Shown here: piece by piece, positions 15,509 through 25,850 of the stretch
Layout of the letters: each line of letters begins with the position of its first letter
Position numbering within the stretch: the first letter of the stretch is position 1
Source of the DNA: Victivallales bacterium
GTDB lineage: Bacteria > Verrucomicrobiota > Lentisphaeria > Oligosphaerales > Oligosphaeraceae
NCBI GenBank assembly: GCA_017535315.1
Contig: JAFXUD010000094.1
Coordinates: forward strand, 1-64,000
Length of the DNA: 64,000 bases
Direction of reading: 5' to 3'
Made by a program: the position numbers and the translations under genes
The notes under the pieces: generated by a model
The model's database searches: none
Told to the model about the DNA's origin: nothing
The model's input: the letters and a program-made list of their open reading frames with translations, nothing else

Positions 15509-16465
15509 ATGATTGAAATGGTTTCATCTCAACCTATAATGAAGAATGACATAAGGACAACGGTTGTTACCGCTGGCGACAGGGCGTTTGCCTGGGGTGC
15601 GCTCCTGCTGGTGGCGAGCATGCGCAGGAACGGCATGATGCACCCAGTCATTGTCGGAACGACTCAGTGGCCAGAAGTGATGAAACATCGGATTCTTTCA
15701 CTAGGCGGCGTGACACTGCATGAACTGCCCAATTCAAGGCGCTGCGTGGCCTGCCAGAAGCCTATGATGATGAATCTTGATGAGATTGAAACGGAATGGG
15801 TTTGCTGGGCGGATGCTGACGCCGTTTTTGTCGGCGATTGCTCTGAGTGGCTCATAGGCGAGAACCAAGAGGAGATCATTGTTCGTAAATACGATCCCGT
15901 TCCGCCTGATTTCACCCCCGAGAACCTTGAGGTATGGCGGCGTGACGTAGAGCATTTCATCGGCCATGCGCGTTCCGAAAGCCTCTATGCCACCCGTATG
16001 AACGACCCATTTGTCGTGATACACCGCAAGTGGCGCTTTTTCCTTGAACGCTGGTACAATCAGATGATGAACGTCCTTCCCGACGACGTGGGGATTATCA
16101 TGAAGCATGGCACGCCGTATTTTCAAACGGATGAAAGCGTTCTAGCTAGTCTCCTTTGCTTCGATCCTGAGGCACCTGTGGTGGCTGAGACATACAAGGC
16201 CAACGGCAGCGTTGACAGAAGTCGGTATTACGCGCATTTTGCCTACAATCCGAAGCCCTGGCAGATGTGGAACTCCTATTCGCTCAGGTGGCACGACACA
16301 CTTGTCCCTGTCGTCAATTGGCTTGTGGAACAAGGCATTGTTAAGCAGTGCGACCTGCCTATCCCGCTACGGAAAGCATGGTGGCCGTTCTGCCGTGCTG
16401 CAGCGCCCCTTGCCCCATGGGTTTGGCGCATGATCAAGTTGAAAAGAAAGCTTTTCGGGGCGTGA
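15509..16465 (+). CDS. Putative GT-A glycosyltransferase
   Basis: 318 aa, not assigned to a named family. The opening strand TTVVTAGDRAFAWGALLLVAS and the acidic motif WADADAVFVGD (a DxD-type metal site) suggest a GT-A fold like GT8/GT24-type enzymes. DESVLASLL and HFAYNPKPWQMWN fit the later half of such folds. The C-terminus is basic and hydrophobic, possibly for membrane association. It is transcribed alone, opposite to its neighbours, within the polysaccharide cluster. An internal ATG at 15539 is an alternative start. Confidence 0.65.
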   Translation: MIEMVSSQPIMKNDIRTTVVTAGDRAFAWGALLLVASMRRNGMMHPVIVGTTQWPEVMKHRILSLGGVTLHELPNSRRCVACQKPMMMNLDEIETEWVCWADADAVFVGDCSEWLIGENQEEIIVRKYDPVPPDFTPENLEVWRRDVEHFIGHARSESLYATRMNDPFVVIHRKWRFFLERWYNQMMNVLPDDVGIIMKHGTPYFQTDESVLASLLCFDPEAPVVAETYKANGSVDRSRYYAHFAYNPKPWQMWNSYSLRWHDTLVPVVNWLVEQGIVKQCDLPIPLRKAWWPFCRAAAPLAPWVWRMIKLKRKLFGA

Positions 16466-16511
16466 AAACTCAAGAGTTCCTGCGAACACGCACGTTAAGA
16501 ATCATTGGTCA

Positions 16512-17678
16512 TCAGCTCAGAATATGTAGCAGAAGGTCGTGCTGCCGTTTCAGATAGGTTTCGCGGGAGAAGAGTTTTGCGCGTTCAATGCAGTGGAGTT
16601 GTTGTATTTCCCGAAACTTCTTGTCTAATAAAAGCCTGACGAGGATATCTGTGGCCTGTTCATTTGTCTTGTAGGAGAGAGCTGGATTGTTGACAACCTC
16701 GCAAGCCCCTCCTTCATCGGGGACGATTGCAATAATGCCTGATTTCAGATACTCTACGATGGCGATGCCGAAAGCCTCGCAACGTTCCGCGTGCAGAGCA
16801 TAGGAGCCTGACAGCAGAAACTCTTCTTTCTCTTTCCCGTACAGCGGTCCGACGAACTTCAGCCAATCCCTTTCCGCCGCCATGTGGCTAAGTTTTTCAC
16901 CGTAGGCAGGGGTTTGATCTAGTCGTCCTGCAAGATGAAACACGATATCTAGCCCCGTTGCAGAACGTGCCTTTTCAACGATGTCAATGAGGTCAACGAT
17001 ACGTTTTTCTGGTAGGATGCGTCCAATATAGACGACCTTTAGGGGGGCGTGTGCAGGAGCGGACGATGGCTCGAACAAGGTTGGTGGATAGAAAACACTG
17101 CTGTTGAATGGACCATAGAACTGCGTCATTAATCCTTCTACAAAATGCGAATTGGGGTAGATGTGTTCCCGACGGTCGCAGATTATGCGTTTTTTGGAAC
17201 GCATGCCCATGATTGGTCTCAACATGGATTCCACGATGAATCGTTTAGTCTTTGTTGCAATTCCTGGCTGGATTGGTTTGGAAGGATTTTGCACAAATGC
17301 CGTGAAGGCGTCGTCGCCGAATGCCAGCATGTTGATAAAGTGGTGGGCGGGTTTGCCGAAATCCATGATATTTGCGGTGGAAATGCAAATGTTCGCTTCT
17401 TTGGCCAATTTCTGAAGGTGCCTGGATCGGTAGTAGGAAGCAAACGCGTCGTGTTGTTTGGGATTGTATCCTTGAGGAGTAACCTGTACGACTTTCACTT
17501 TGGAGAGATCAATTTCAATTCCGATAAGCTTTGCGGCCCGCTCAAGATTGCCAGAAACATCAAGGGCGACAGTGAGTTGGCAGATGTCCTGCAAGGCTGC
17601 TATCAAGGACAGTGGCAGATGTTCGCCTCCACCAAATGAAAAGCTGAAACTGTAGTAAAGGAGAACCTTTTTCATCAT
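16512..17678 (-). CDS. Glycosyltransferase family 4
   Basis: 388 aa, GT-B fold. The N-terminus KVLLYYSFSFSFGGGEHLPLSLI carries the GGGE loop for acceptor binding. VVYIGRILPEKR and the donor-site pattern ERCEAFGIAIVEYLKSG (E-x7-E) are clear. The start ATG-ATG (17678/17675) overlaps the upstream GT2 stop and follows AGGAGG. Together with the GT2 it forms an operon pair that adds sugars to the polysaccharide. Confidence 0.9.
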   Translation of the reverse strand: MMKKVLLYYSFSFSFGGGEHLPLSLIAALQDICQLTVALDVSGNLERAAKLIGIEIDLSKVKVVQVTPQGYNPKQHDAFASYYRSRHLQKLAKEANICISTANIMDFGKPAHHFINMLAFGDDAFTAFVQNPSKPIQPGIATKTKRFIVESMLRPIMGMRSKKRIICDRREHIYPNSHFVEGLMTQFYGPFNSSVFYPPTLFEPSSAPAHAPLKVVYIGRILPEKRIVDLIDIVEKARSATGLDIVFHLAGRLDQTPAYGEKLSHMAAERDWLKFVGPLYGKEKEEFLLSGSYALHAERCEAFGIAIVEYLKSGIIAIVPDEGGACEVVNNPALSYKTNEQATDILVRLLLDKKFREIQQLHCIERAKLFSRETYLKRQHDLLLHILS

Positions 17679-18760
17679 GCCTTTTCCTCCTTGCGTCTGA
17701 AGCCTGCGAGAAAGAAATAGCATTTGAAAAACCATTCAGAAAAAGTGCGCATGCTGGGATGTCGTATGAATTGGCGCATCCACCAGGCAAGCACTCGTTT
17801 AGTTTTCTGCGGCATGGCGGTTATGAGCAGATTGAAATCATTAAAGCCATTGGCAAAGAGTAACTCCAGTGTTTCTACTCGAAGTGCACGGGGAATCTTG
17901 TCAATGTTTTTTGGGAAAAACCAAAAAAAGAAGATCAACTGAATCCACTGACGTGCCCAATGCTGTGATATTTGGGTGTTGAAGTCTGGTTCTACCGAAA
18001 CTTTTGCGTGGAAAGCAAGCAACGACCGTAGGATGACGGCCCAGTCACGATGAAAATAGCCAGCACCTCGCGCAGCTGAACCGACTGAAGCCGATTGGAT
18101 GCGATATCGATAGAATGGCTCGTGAAGCGGAATAACCCGCTTGGCAAGATAGAGCGCGCGAGGGGAGAATTCGCTGTCCTGACGCCGCAGACCATGGATG
18201 CATTTCAGGTCATTCGCTAGAAGAAACTCGCGTCTGAATACCGATAATTGAAGCATCGGGCATGGATTCTGATGGTACCGATAGACCATCACTGTTGCTT
18301 CAGGCCCCGTCAGTTCACCGTTGAAATCGACGGGATAGTTGTCACGTATTGGTTCATCCTTGTTGGTCATGTCGTTGTGGACAAGCATGGCGCAAGGGTA
18401 GATATCTGCTTCAGGACGCGAGGCGATTTTGTCGTGGAGGCGTTGGAGGGAGTCTTCGGTGATGGTGTCGTCGCCATCAAGGAAGATGACGTACTCTCCA
18501 GTCGCCATGTCGATGCCTGTATTTCGGGAGGCGGAGCATGAGCCGCTACGGGGGCCCGTGAAAGCTCTGAAGCGGGGATCCTTCGTTTCATACTCGTGGA
18601 CTATTTCCTCTGTCTTGTCTTTAGAGGTTTCGATGCCGATGATGCATTCCCAGCCTGTAAAGGGTTGGTTCAACACGGAATCTAGGCATTCGCGCACGTA
18701 TGGCTCGACATCACAACAGGGGATGATAATGGAGAAGAATGGTAAATTGGACGACATCAT
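17675..18760 (-). CDS. Glycosyltransferase family 2
   Basis: 361 aa. The GT-A domain has FFSIIIPCCDVEPYVRECLDSVL, SASRNTGIDMATGEYVIFLDGDD (DGDD metal site) and a C-terminal half typical of EpsJ/WcaA-like enzymes. AAAGGAGG sits at ideal distance from the ATG at 18760. It is coupled by overlap to the GT4 downstream. The 201-bp gap behind it (18761-18961) is AT-rich, without a clear feature. Confidence 0.93.
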   Translation of the reverse strand: MMSSNLPFFSIIIPCCDVEPYVRECLDSVLNQPFTGWECIIGIETSKDKTEEIVHEYETKDPRFRAFTGPRSGSCSASRNTGIDMATGEYVIFLDGDDTITEDSLQRLHDKIASRPEADIYPCAMLVHNDMTNKDEPIRDNYPVDFNGELTGPEATVMVYRYHQNPCPMLQLSVFRREFLLANDLKCIHGLRRQDSEFSPRALYLAKRVIPLHEPFYRYRIQSASVGSAARGAGYFHRDWAVILRSLLAFHAKVSVEPDFNTQISQHWARQWIQLIFFFWFFPKNIDKIPRALRVETLELLFANGFNDFNLLITAMPQKTKRVLAWWMRQFIRHPSMRTFSEWFFKCYFFLAGFRRKEEKA

Positions 18761-18961
18761 TCTACCTCCTTTATGTCAACAAAAAGAGCAGGAAGAGTGT
18801 ATAGGGAGAACTCTCTAGCCGCATAATTGGGTCGATATTGTTCAATTTAGGCAGGAACATCTGCAAGAATGGATTCTGGTTTGTGCGTTTTTCAAACATA
18901 AAATATATCTTTTCAATCACGTTTTTCAACGAAAATAGTTATCCATGATGGCAGATTGACA

Positions 18962-20143
18962 TTAGTGTTGGTTTGTTTCCAGAAGGGCTGCCTTGAGAAG
19001 CTGCGCCGCTGATTGGAGACGGGAATGGAGAAGCTGCATTTGGGAGTGTATGGCTGTGGAGAAATGTTCAGGAGGCGCAGAAAGAATCTCAAGGATGCGT
19101 TGATATATGGCCTCGAAGTTGCAGTTGGTGACAGTGCCCACAGGGAAGTCATTGAAGTTGTGGAGCCAATTCCTGATTTTACTGCCGCGTTCGATGCCGA
19201 TGACTGGGATGTCGGCGTTGGAGGCAAGAATGAGCAAGTGGAGACGGCTGCTGACAACGACACGGCACTGCGCGGCACAGGCTTGGACAACGGCTGGGTC
19301 AGAGCTTTCAAGCAATTCAACGTTGTTCTTTTGTGGAAGCTCTGATGCAAGGTTGCCCATGAGCGCCTTGTCTGTTTGGGGGTTCATGGGAATGAGGACG
19401 AGTTGGGTATTTGGAAGTGCCAGAAGCCGAGACCAAAGTTCCACAAGCTGTTTTCTTTGAGAGAGTTCACGTTGGGCTGAAATACAGAATCCAATGCGAC
19501 GGATGCCTGGGGCTTCAGGCAAAGGGGGAGCCACGACCGCGTTTTGAAGGATGGCTGTGTCTGCAGAAACGATGATATTGTCGAGGCCGCATTTACGGAG
19601 TTCGTTAGCGGATTCTGGATCCCGTACCGTAACGAGAAGGCATCTTGCCAACGTGTCGTGGATGCGTTTACGAACTCTCTTAACTAAATGTGCTTCAACA
19701 CGTTCTACTGCATTGAATTGCCTGAAGGAGAGGAGAGAGAGCAGGGCTTTTTTCTTGCCTTGGAGTCTAAAAAACGCTGGATTGAATTCGTCATCCATTC
19801 CAACCCCCCAGACGATGGTCTTGATGCCTGCGTTTTGCGCCGCATCCAAAAGGTGCAGGGCGGTTTCGGGGTAATCCGACAGACCTGTTGCGCCGAACCA
19901 GATAAAGACATCAAACTGTTTGACAAACGATTGGAAACCATGTAGCTTTGGAGTGGGAGGAAAACCATATAGAGGTGCTGTTTTCACAGCCAGCAGCCTG
20001 GAGGTGTTTTCCAAATCATGAGTACAGACGGTCAGCTCTGCATCAGGAATAAGATGTTGAATGAGCTTTACGACGCATGCGAGGATGGCTTCATCACCGA
20101 TATTATTACATCCCAAAGGAACACCGCCAAGAAGAATTTTCAT
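18962..20143 (-). CDS. Polysaccharide pyruvyl transferase family protein
   Basis: 393 aa, PF04230/CsaB-like. The N-terminal loop PLGCNNIGDEAIL is the family hallmark. The second Rossmann half has RIGFCISAQREL, QLVLIPMNPQTDK and a conserved SSRLHLLILASNADIPVIGI. It would transfer pyruvate from PEP to a sugar, adding acidic ketals to the polymer. It is probably transcribed from its own promoter in the AT-rich spacer 20144-20640. Confidence 0.93.
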   Translation of the reverse strand: MKILLGGVPLGCNNIGDEAILACVVKLIQHLIPDAELTVCTHDLENTSRLLAVKTAPLYGFPPTPKLHGFQSFVKQFDVFIWFGATGLSDYPETALHLLDAAQNAGIKTIVWGVGMDDEFNPAFFRLQGKKKALLSLLSFRQFNAVERVEAHLVKRVRKRIHDTLARCLLVTVRDPESANELRKCGLDNIIVSADTAILQNAVVAPPLPEAPGIRRIGFCISAQRELSQRKQLVELWSRLLALPNTQLVLIPMNPQTDKALMGNLASELPQKNNVELLESSDPAVVQACAAQCRVVVSSRLHLLILASNADIPVIGIERGSKIRNWLHNFNDFPVGTVTNCNFEAIYQRILEILSAPPEHFSTAIHSQMQLLHSRLQSAAQLLKAALLETNQH

Positions 20144-20655
20144 CTAGAATGCCTTTGCGTCAACGTGTTTTGTCAATTATCATTCTTTTGCAGTCACCTG
20201 TATGAATGATGAAGCTTGTTCGTGCGTCAGCGAATAGAGTTTTGCCATAGAAATCTCTTTTCTAATATAAAGCGACTACTAGGAATATCAAGTTTTTCAA
20301 CAAAAACAAAATATAGTTGGAAATAATTAAAATGCAATTAAATAATATATATAATACTATCCTTAAGATAGCTTTTAATTCTTTTTATGAATATATATGA
20401 ATTAATAATCATATCATTGATAGCATAAAAGAATAATGGGACTTTATTGTAACGCTGGTATAAAACCAACATAAAGAGAGATGATGAAATGGGAAGTAGA
20501 AAAGCGGGTATTTGAGTTGATTTCCTCTATTTTTCAGGTAAATTTACAAAAGAGACAGTTCATTTCTTTGCGATTTCTTGAAGATGACGAATTAACTGAA
20601 GCAAAGACAATAAAACAGGTATTTTATAAGTGTTAGGTGCTTGGGGAAGAAAGGC
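20144..20655. other. 512-bp AT-rich divergent intergenic region
   Basis: Very AT-rich from about 20240 onward, between the pyruvyltransferase (leftward) and the hydrolase at 20656 (rightward). Several TATA-like boxes are present, but no -35/-10 pair stands out. No hairpin, repeat or ORF is convincing. Confidence 0.6.
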
Positions 20656-22692
20656 ATGGAGTCGGCAATGACATGGTATGAACGGTGTTATTCGCGTCTG
20701 CTGATAGACAACCATATCACGGATTTACGCGAGGAGTACATGAGCCGATTTTCGCCAGAAGAATATGTACGGCTTGTGAAGATGTCGGGTGTGGAGGCGT
20801 CGATGGTGTATGCGTGTGACCACAACGGCAACTGCTATTTTCCTTCGAGGATAGGCCATGTTCACAAAGGCCTGAATGGGCGGGACATATTCGGAGAGAC
20901 CACGGCGCTTCTGCGAAAGGAGGGGGTCTCGCCAATTGCCTACTACACGGTGACATATCATCGGGACTGCGCGGAGCAGTTGCCGCATACCTCCGTGCGC
21001 AGTGTGACGGGGAGTACGCGGTCTGGGCGTTACAAGTTCACCTGTCCCAACCAGCGGGATGCCGTGGAATTCTACAAAAAGGAGATCGCCGAAGTGCTTC
21101 AGTATGACTTGGACGGTATCTTCCTGGATATGACCTTCTGGCCGAAAGTCTGCTGTTGTGACGCATGTCGCCAGAAGTTCGGACGCCCCATTCCAGAGAT
21201 TATTGACTGGGACAATCCCGAATGGGTGGCCTTCCAGAGGTTTCGTGAAGATTCGCTGGCGGCCTTTGCCGAGGAGTTGACCGTTTTTGTGCGCAAGACA
21301 AAGCCAGGCATCTCCGTCACTCACCAGTTTTCGCCAGTGCTTCACGGCTGGTACATGGGTCAATCCACAGCCATAGCGGAGGCTTCCGACTACTCCTCGG
21401 GCGATTTCTATGGCGGCAAGTTGCAGCACCGCTTCGGTGCGAAGGTTTTTGACGCCTTCTCCAGCCACCGTCCCTTTGAGTTTATGACCTCACGCTGTGT
21501 CAATCTCTACGACCACACCTCCACGAAGTCCGACGACGAGCTTTTCTTCTCTGCGCTCACCTCGCTAGCCAATGGCGGCGCCTACTTCTTCATTGACGCC
21601 ATCAACTCAGACGGTACGCTGCACGAGCCGTTCTACCATCGCCTGCAGGCCATCAACCGCAAACTGCGTCCCTACAAGGAGGTAGTGGCGCAGACAAAGG
21701 TTTGCCTTGATGCAATGGTGGGCATTTATTTCTCCATGAACAGTTGCGTCAACCGCGAGGGAAACGGGGTATCCCTCAAGGCGATGGAAAGCGAAAGCTC
21801 CAGCAATATGGTTGTGCGGCGCAACAGCGTCAACGAGGAGATGATGGGACTCTCGGAACTTCTGAACAAGATGCATGTTCCGTACAAGGTCATCACGGAG
21901 CGGGAGACGGAACTGTCTGGTTATAAGATCATTTTCCTATGCCAGAGTGACTATCTCACGGTAGCGGAGTATGAGAGGCTGCGCGGCTTTGTCTGCGGTG
22001 GCGGCACGCTTTTCGCCACAGGATGCTCGTCGCTGCATGACCGTTTTGGCGGGGGGGCGGGAGACTTTGCCCTGACGGATGTGTTTGGCATCCATTTCAC
22101 AGGCGACTATTCGCCTGAGATCACCTATACGGGGGAGGAACTGATTTCCGCCAAGGGGAAGGTGCCGTTGGTGCAGGTTGAGGCTACCACGGAGGTCCGT
22201 GCCCTTCTGACCTTCCCAGATTTCCCAGTTGGGGATTCGGACAGCTATGCATCCATCCACTCCAACCCGCCTGCCAGTAAGCCATCAACTTTCCCTGCCA
22301 TCACGCTTCACACCTTTGGAAAAGGCCGTTGCTATTGGATGGCTGCGCCCATTCTGCAAAACCGCCAATACACACAGCAGGTGTTTATGCAAAGACTCTG
22401 TTCAGAGTTCCTGCCAGTTTTTGTGGAAGCGGAGAATCTGCCTGGCTCCACGGAGGTGACATTCTTGAAGTCACAGGACGGGGCGGGGCATCTTCTTTGC
22501 CTGGTCAACTACCAGGACGAACTGCCAGTCATCCCTCTGCACAATGTTCGCCTGAAGCTGCATTTGGAGTTTACGCCAAAGGCAATTCGTCGTGTCTCCA
22601 ACGGTGCTATGGTGCCTTTTGCCATTGAAGATGGCATAGTCGTCTTCTCGTTGGCGAAGCTTGATGAGGGGGAGTTCTTCTGGATTGAGTAG
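20656..22692 (+). CDS. GHL6-like putative glycoside hydrolase with beta-galactosidase trimerisation-like domain
   Basis: 678 aa, no signal peptide, so cytoplasmic. The N-terminal TIM-barrel part resembles the hypothetical glycosyl hydrolase 6 / alpha-L-fucosidase-like group: SGVEASMVYACDHNGNCYFPS, DLDGIFLDMTFWP, and a CCCDACRQKFG cysteine cluster often seen in this group. A later domain, LSGYKIIFLCQSDYLTVAEY and GGGTLFATG, looks like the flavodoxin-like GATase fold of GH42 trimerisation domains. The candidate nucleophile is the Asp in GIFLDM. Substrate unknown. ATG 20656 behind GGGGAAG is preferred to TTG 20641. Confidence 0.75.
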   Translation: MESAMTWYERCYSRLLIDNHITDLREEYMSRFSPEEYVRLVKMSGVEASMVYACDHNGNCYFPSRIGHVHKGLNGRDIFGETTALLRKEGVSPIAYYTVTYHRDCAEQLPHTSVRSVTGSTRSGRYKFTCPNQRDAVEFYKKEIAEVLQYDLDGIFLDMTFWPKVCCCDACRQKFGRPIPEIIDWDNPEWVAFQRFREDSLAAFAEELTVFVRKTKPGISVTHQFSPVLHGWYMGQSTAIAEASDYSSGDFYGGKLQHRFGAKVFDAFSSHRPFEFMTSRCVNLYDHTSTKSDDELFFSALTSLANGGAYFFIDAINSDGTLHEPFYHRLQAINRKLRPYKEVVAQTKVCLDAMVGIYFSMNSCVNREGNGVSLKAMESESSSNMVVRRNSVNEEMMGLSELLNKMHVPYKVITERETELSGYKIIFLCQSDYLTVAEYERLRGFVCGGGTLFATGCSSLHDRFGGGAGDFALTDVFGIHFTGDYSPEITYTGEELISAKGKVPLVQVEATTEVRALLTFPDFPVGDSDSYASIHSNPPASKPSTFPAITLHTFGKGRCYWMAAPILQNRQYTQQVFMQRLCSEFLPVFVEAENLPGSTEVTFLKSQDGAGHLLCLVNYQDELPVIPLHNVRLKLHLEFTPKAIRRVSNGAMVPFAIEDGIVVFSLAKLDEGEFFWIE

Positions 22693-22756
22693 CAATAGCT
22701 ATTCTGGGGAAAAGAGGTTACTGATGAAAAACTAATGACTTGGAAATAGGCGAGTT

Positions 22757-23929
22757 ATGGACGACAATCTCAATATTAGCGACATGGTTGTTTCAGGTGG
22801 AAAGAACGCGAAAGATAGAACCCACAGGAAAGCCATCCGTCGAATCACCCTCTGGGGACTGGCGGTCAACATCGGGCTGACCATCGCCAAGTTCATCGTC
22901 GGGTATCTAGCGAAAAGCCAGGCGTGCATTGCGGACGCGGTCCATAGCTGCTCCGATTTTTTGACGGACATTGCTGTGCTGGTCGGTATTCGCTTCTGGA
23001 CGGCTCCTGCCGACAGCGACCATCCCCATGGGCATCAGCGCATTGAGGCATTGATTACCATGTTCATCGGCGTGCTTCTTGGCGCAAGCGCCGTCAGCAT
23101 GATTGTCAAGGCTGTCAAGACCATTGGCGAACAACCAGATTCGGCAGCCTCTGCATGGCCGCTTCTTGGTGTGGCACTTGCCTCCATTTTATGCAAGGAG
23201 ATTTTGTACCAATGCACCGTTATGGTGGGACATGCATGCGGCTCTAGCGCAGTTATTGCAAATGCGTGGCATCACCGTTCCGATGCCATCTCTTCCATCC
23301 CAGTGGCGGTGGTGGCCGTCGCGGCACGTATCTGGCCTGAAATTACCTATTTGGACCACATCGCTGCTGTCATTGTGGCGTGTCTGCTGCTTCATACCGC
23401 TTGGTCAATCGCATGGCCCTGCATCAAAGAGCTTTCCGACCAGGGGGTAAGCCTGCGGGAACTGGAGGCCATCCGCAAGATTGCCGCTGGAATATCAGGA
23501 GTCAAAGAGGTGCATAAGCTGCGGAGCAGACGTTTCGGCAATGGCATCCTGCTGGACATGCATATTCTTGTCGATAAGAACATGTCCGTGGATAACGGTC
23601 ACCGCATCTGCGAGGAGGCCACCACCGAAATCAAACGGAAAATGCCGATAGTTTTGGATGTTCTGACGCACTTGGAGCCTGATGAGTCCGTGAACCTCCC
23701 ATCAGAAATCGAAAAGGTGGCACGTGGCGTGGAGGGAGTTCAGGGGGTTCAGTCGATTGCCGTGAGGAACTTGACGCAGGAAATAGAAGTTGAATGCACC
23801 ATTCTTGTGGTCCCCACGATGACCGTTGCAGATGGGGCTATAATTGGTACACGGGTGCGGGACAGCCTGCTTGCTGCTCACCTGAAAATCAAGAAGGCGG
23901 TTGTACACGTGGAACCGTGGGGTAGATGA
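22757..23929 (+). CDS. Cation diffusion facilitator family metal transporter
   Basis: 390 aa. Six TM helices lie in the first ~215 residues. The metal site of helix II reads CIADAVHSCSDFLTD, the helix II/III loop DHPHGHQRIEA and the helix V site ANAWHHRSDAISS. Two repeated cytoplasmic ferredoxin-like domains follow (~225-310 and ~315-390), so it is longer than simple YiiP-type members. It probably exports Zn, Mn or Fe against protons. Its stop lies 9 bp from the convergent hydrolase. Confidence 0.95.
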   Translation: MDDNLNISDMVVSGGKNAKDRTHRKAIRRITLWGLAVNIGLTIAKFIVGYLAKSQACIADAVHSCSDFLTDIAVLVGIRFWTAPADSDHPHGHQRIEALITMFIGVLLGASAVSMIVKAVKTIGEQPDSAASAWPLLGVALASILCKEILYQCTVMVGHACGSSAVIANAWHHRSDAISSIPVAVVAVAARIWPEITYLDHIAAVIVACLLLHTAWSIAWPCIKELSDQGVSLRELEAIRKIAAGISGVKEVHKLRSRRFGNGILLDMHILVDKNMSVDNGHRICEEATTEIKRKMPIVLDVLTHLEPDESVNLPSEIEKVARGVEGVQGVQSIAVRNLTQEIEVECTILVVPTMTVADGAIIGTRVRDSLLAAHLKIKKAVVHVEPWGR

Positions 23930-23938
23930 CTGTTTTTT

Positions 23939-25807
23939 TCATGCTTCCTCAAGCTCAATCAATAGCGTTTCGGGGGCGTCAAAGTCGTATTCGATGCAGT
24001 CGGTCGGATGTTCGTCAACGGGGTGTCCCAAGAGTATGTGAGGGACGGCGGGGCGCTTTAGGTGAATGCACCTCTTGCCCGACTTGATTGTGTGGACCAT
24101 CAGGAGACCATTGCAGTACCAGACGGGTTCCGCTTCGTCCGTAAACAAGTGGACACCTGCCGACAGCGCCATGGTGCGAAGCACATCAGGCGGAATGGCG
24201 GCTGTCGATGGTGCAAACACGCTTGTCCAGCCATCCTGCTGGACAGTGCGCATATCGGTTGTGCCGTAAGGCACGCCAGTGAGTTCTTCCATGTGGGCAT
24301 GGGTGGATTTCGTGCCGTCTGAAAGCGCGGCAGCATACGTCCAGAGGATGGTTCTGCCTTGTTTGAGAAGATATTGCTTTAGGATGGCTTCCTTTTCCGA
24401 CGTCACTTTGAAGAAGCCAGGCAGGATGGCAAGACGGATGCGGTCTAGGTCAGCGATAGCAGGGATGTCGTTGAAAGAATAGACACGGTAAGGTGCCCCT
24501 AGGCGATTCAGGTTATTCAGTAGCCTGCGGTAGAGGTTCATAGGGAGGTTTGTGTCTGGATTGATGTAGCTGTCGTCAACATAGAAGGTGCTGTCTGGAT
24601 CGACAAACACCGCGACTTCCGCCTCGGGCTGTCGTGTGATGTCGCCAAGGCGGTCGTTGATTCGCTTGAAAGAGGCTATTTCATCCACAAGTGCCTGCGA
24701 CTCGTAGAATTTCCCCCACATGTCGAACCACCAAAGCGATGCGCCGTGGAAGAGCGACAGGCAGTATTCGCGTCGAAGCCCAGCGATGTCCTCCTTTTCA
24801 TTGGCCCAGCGCTTCATCCAGGGGAGCGTCACATGTTTGTTCATGACCATGCTTCCCGTGCTGGTCCGATGGTCGATTTCATGGAAGTAGTTCTTGCCTT
24901 TCAGGTGAATCGTGCCATTGGGAGACATTGCTCCTGCCGCTCCACCCATATCGCGGTCCTCATAGTCGCCTGGGCTTATGAAGAAGTCAAGCTCTGGAAG
25001 GGAGAATACCTTCTCGTAGGCGAGATGCCCACATTCGACAAGGCGTCCTCCGCAGAGTTCGAGGATGTATCCGAAGAAGCAGCCTAGCTTTGTCGTATCG
25101 GGGATGAGCTTTCGTGCTTCACGTGCAAAGTAGGCGATGGAATCGGCGACCGTGGCGCTGACGAACCGCCAGAAACGGAGCGATTCAGCGTCCTGCTCAT
25201 CGTTTCGCAGGCCCAGGGGGGCATCCGAGCGGAAGCGTCGGGAAATCGGCGGAATGCACTCTGGAATCTCATAGCCATGCGCCTTGCTCCACTCCTGGAA
25301 CGCCTTCAGCTTGCACGCCAGTTCGCGCCCCTTCGAGTAGTCCATCCACTCATCGGTCTGTCCGCAGGCGAGGATGTAGGCGGCGATGCGTCCAGGAAAG
25401 GTTGTTTCGACATGCGTGAGCAGGTCATGCATGTACTTGGTGACTGCATCTCGCCAGGCTGGCGTCGTCAGCGCGTCGGTCAGACCCAGCATGCTGTCGC
25501 ACAACGTGCCTTGTAGCTGGCGCACCAGCCAGTAGGGCGTGTTGAGGTCGATCATGAAGAGGATTTCAGCATCGGGTGCAATATCAAGGATATCCTGAAT
25601 CTGCTGGTCAACGTGTTCGAATTCGTATTCATTGAAGAAGTACCAGTTGAAAGGATACTCGGAGTAGTTTTGGCCTAGCGAGTTGGTCGTGTTCGAGGAA
25701 AAAACGCAGAACTGCCTGATGCCTGCTTCATAGAATCGTTTTACCGTCTCCAGTTCCTTGTTGAAGCTGCGATAGGCGAAAAATGGCTTGGTGATGCGTG
25801 TGGACAT
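23939..25807 (-). CDS. GH42-like putative glycoside hydrolase
   Basis: 622 aa without a signal peptide. The barrel part has FMIDLNTPYWL, AAYILACGQTDEWMDYSK (the place of the acid/base in GH42-like enzymes, though the usual Asn-Glu is not there) and SLFHGASLWWFDMWGKFYES. A central domain, LDRIRLAILPGFFKVTSEKEAIL and GRTILWTYAA, matches the trimerisation domain of beta-galactosidases, and the C-terminus is a beta-sandwich. Substrate unknown. It is the last gene of a minus-strand run with the GH36-like enzyme and the amidohydrolase. Confidence 0.72.
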   Translation of the reverse strand: MSTRITKPFFAYRSFNKELETVKRFYEAGIRQFCVFSSNTTNSLGQNYSEYPFNWYFFNEYEFEHVDQQIQDILDIAPDAEILFMIDLNTPYWLVRQLQGTLCDSMLGLTDALTTPAWRDAVTKYMHDLLTHVETTFPGRIAAYILACGQTDEWMDYSKGRELACKLKAFQEWSKAHGYEIPECIPPISRRFRSDAPLGLRNDEQDAESLRFWRFVSATVADSIAYFAREARKLIPDTTKLGCFFGYILELCGGRLVECGHLAYEKVFSLPELDFFISPGDYEDRDMGGAAGAMSPNGTIHLKGKNYFHEIDHRTSTGSMVMNKHVTLPWMKRWANEKEDIAGLRREYCLSLFHGASLWWFDMWGKFYESQALVDEIASFKRINDRLGDITRQPEAEVAVFVDPDSTFYVDDSYINPDTNLPMNLYRRLLNNLNRLGAPYRVYSFNDIPAIADLDRIRLAILPGFFKVTSEKEAILKQYLLKQGRTILWTYAAALSDGTKSTHAHMEELTGVPYGTTDMRTVQQDGWTSVFAPSTAAIPPDVLRTMALSAGVHLFTDEAEPVWYCNGLLMVHTIKSGKRCIHLKRPAVPHILLGHPVDEHPTDCIEYDFDAPETLLIELEEA

Positions 25808-25850
25808 GGTTAAAAACAGGGGCTTGGGATGGCAAATAGGAGGATTTTTC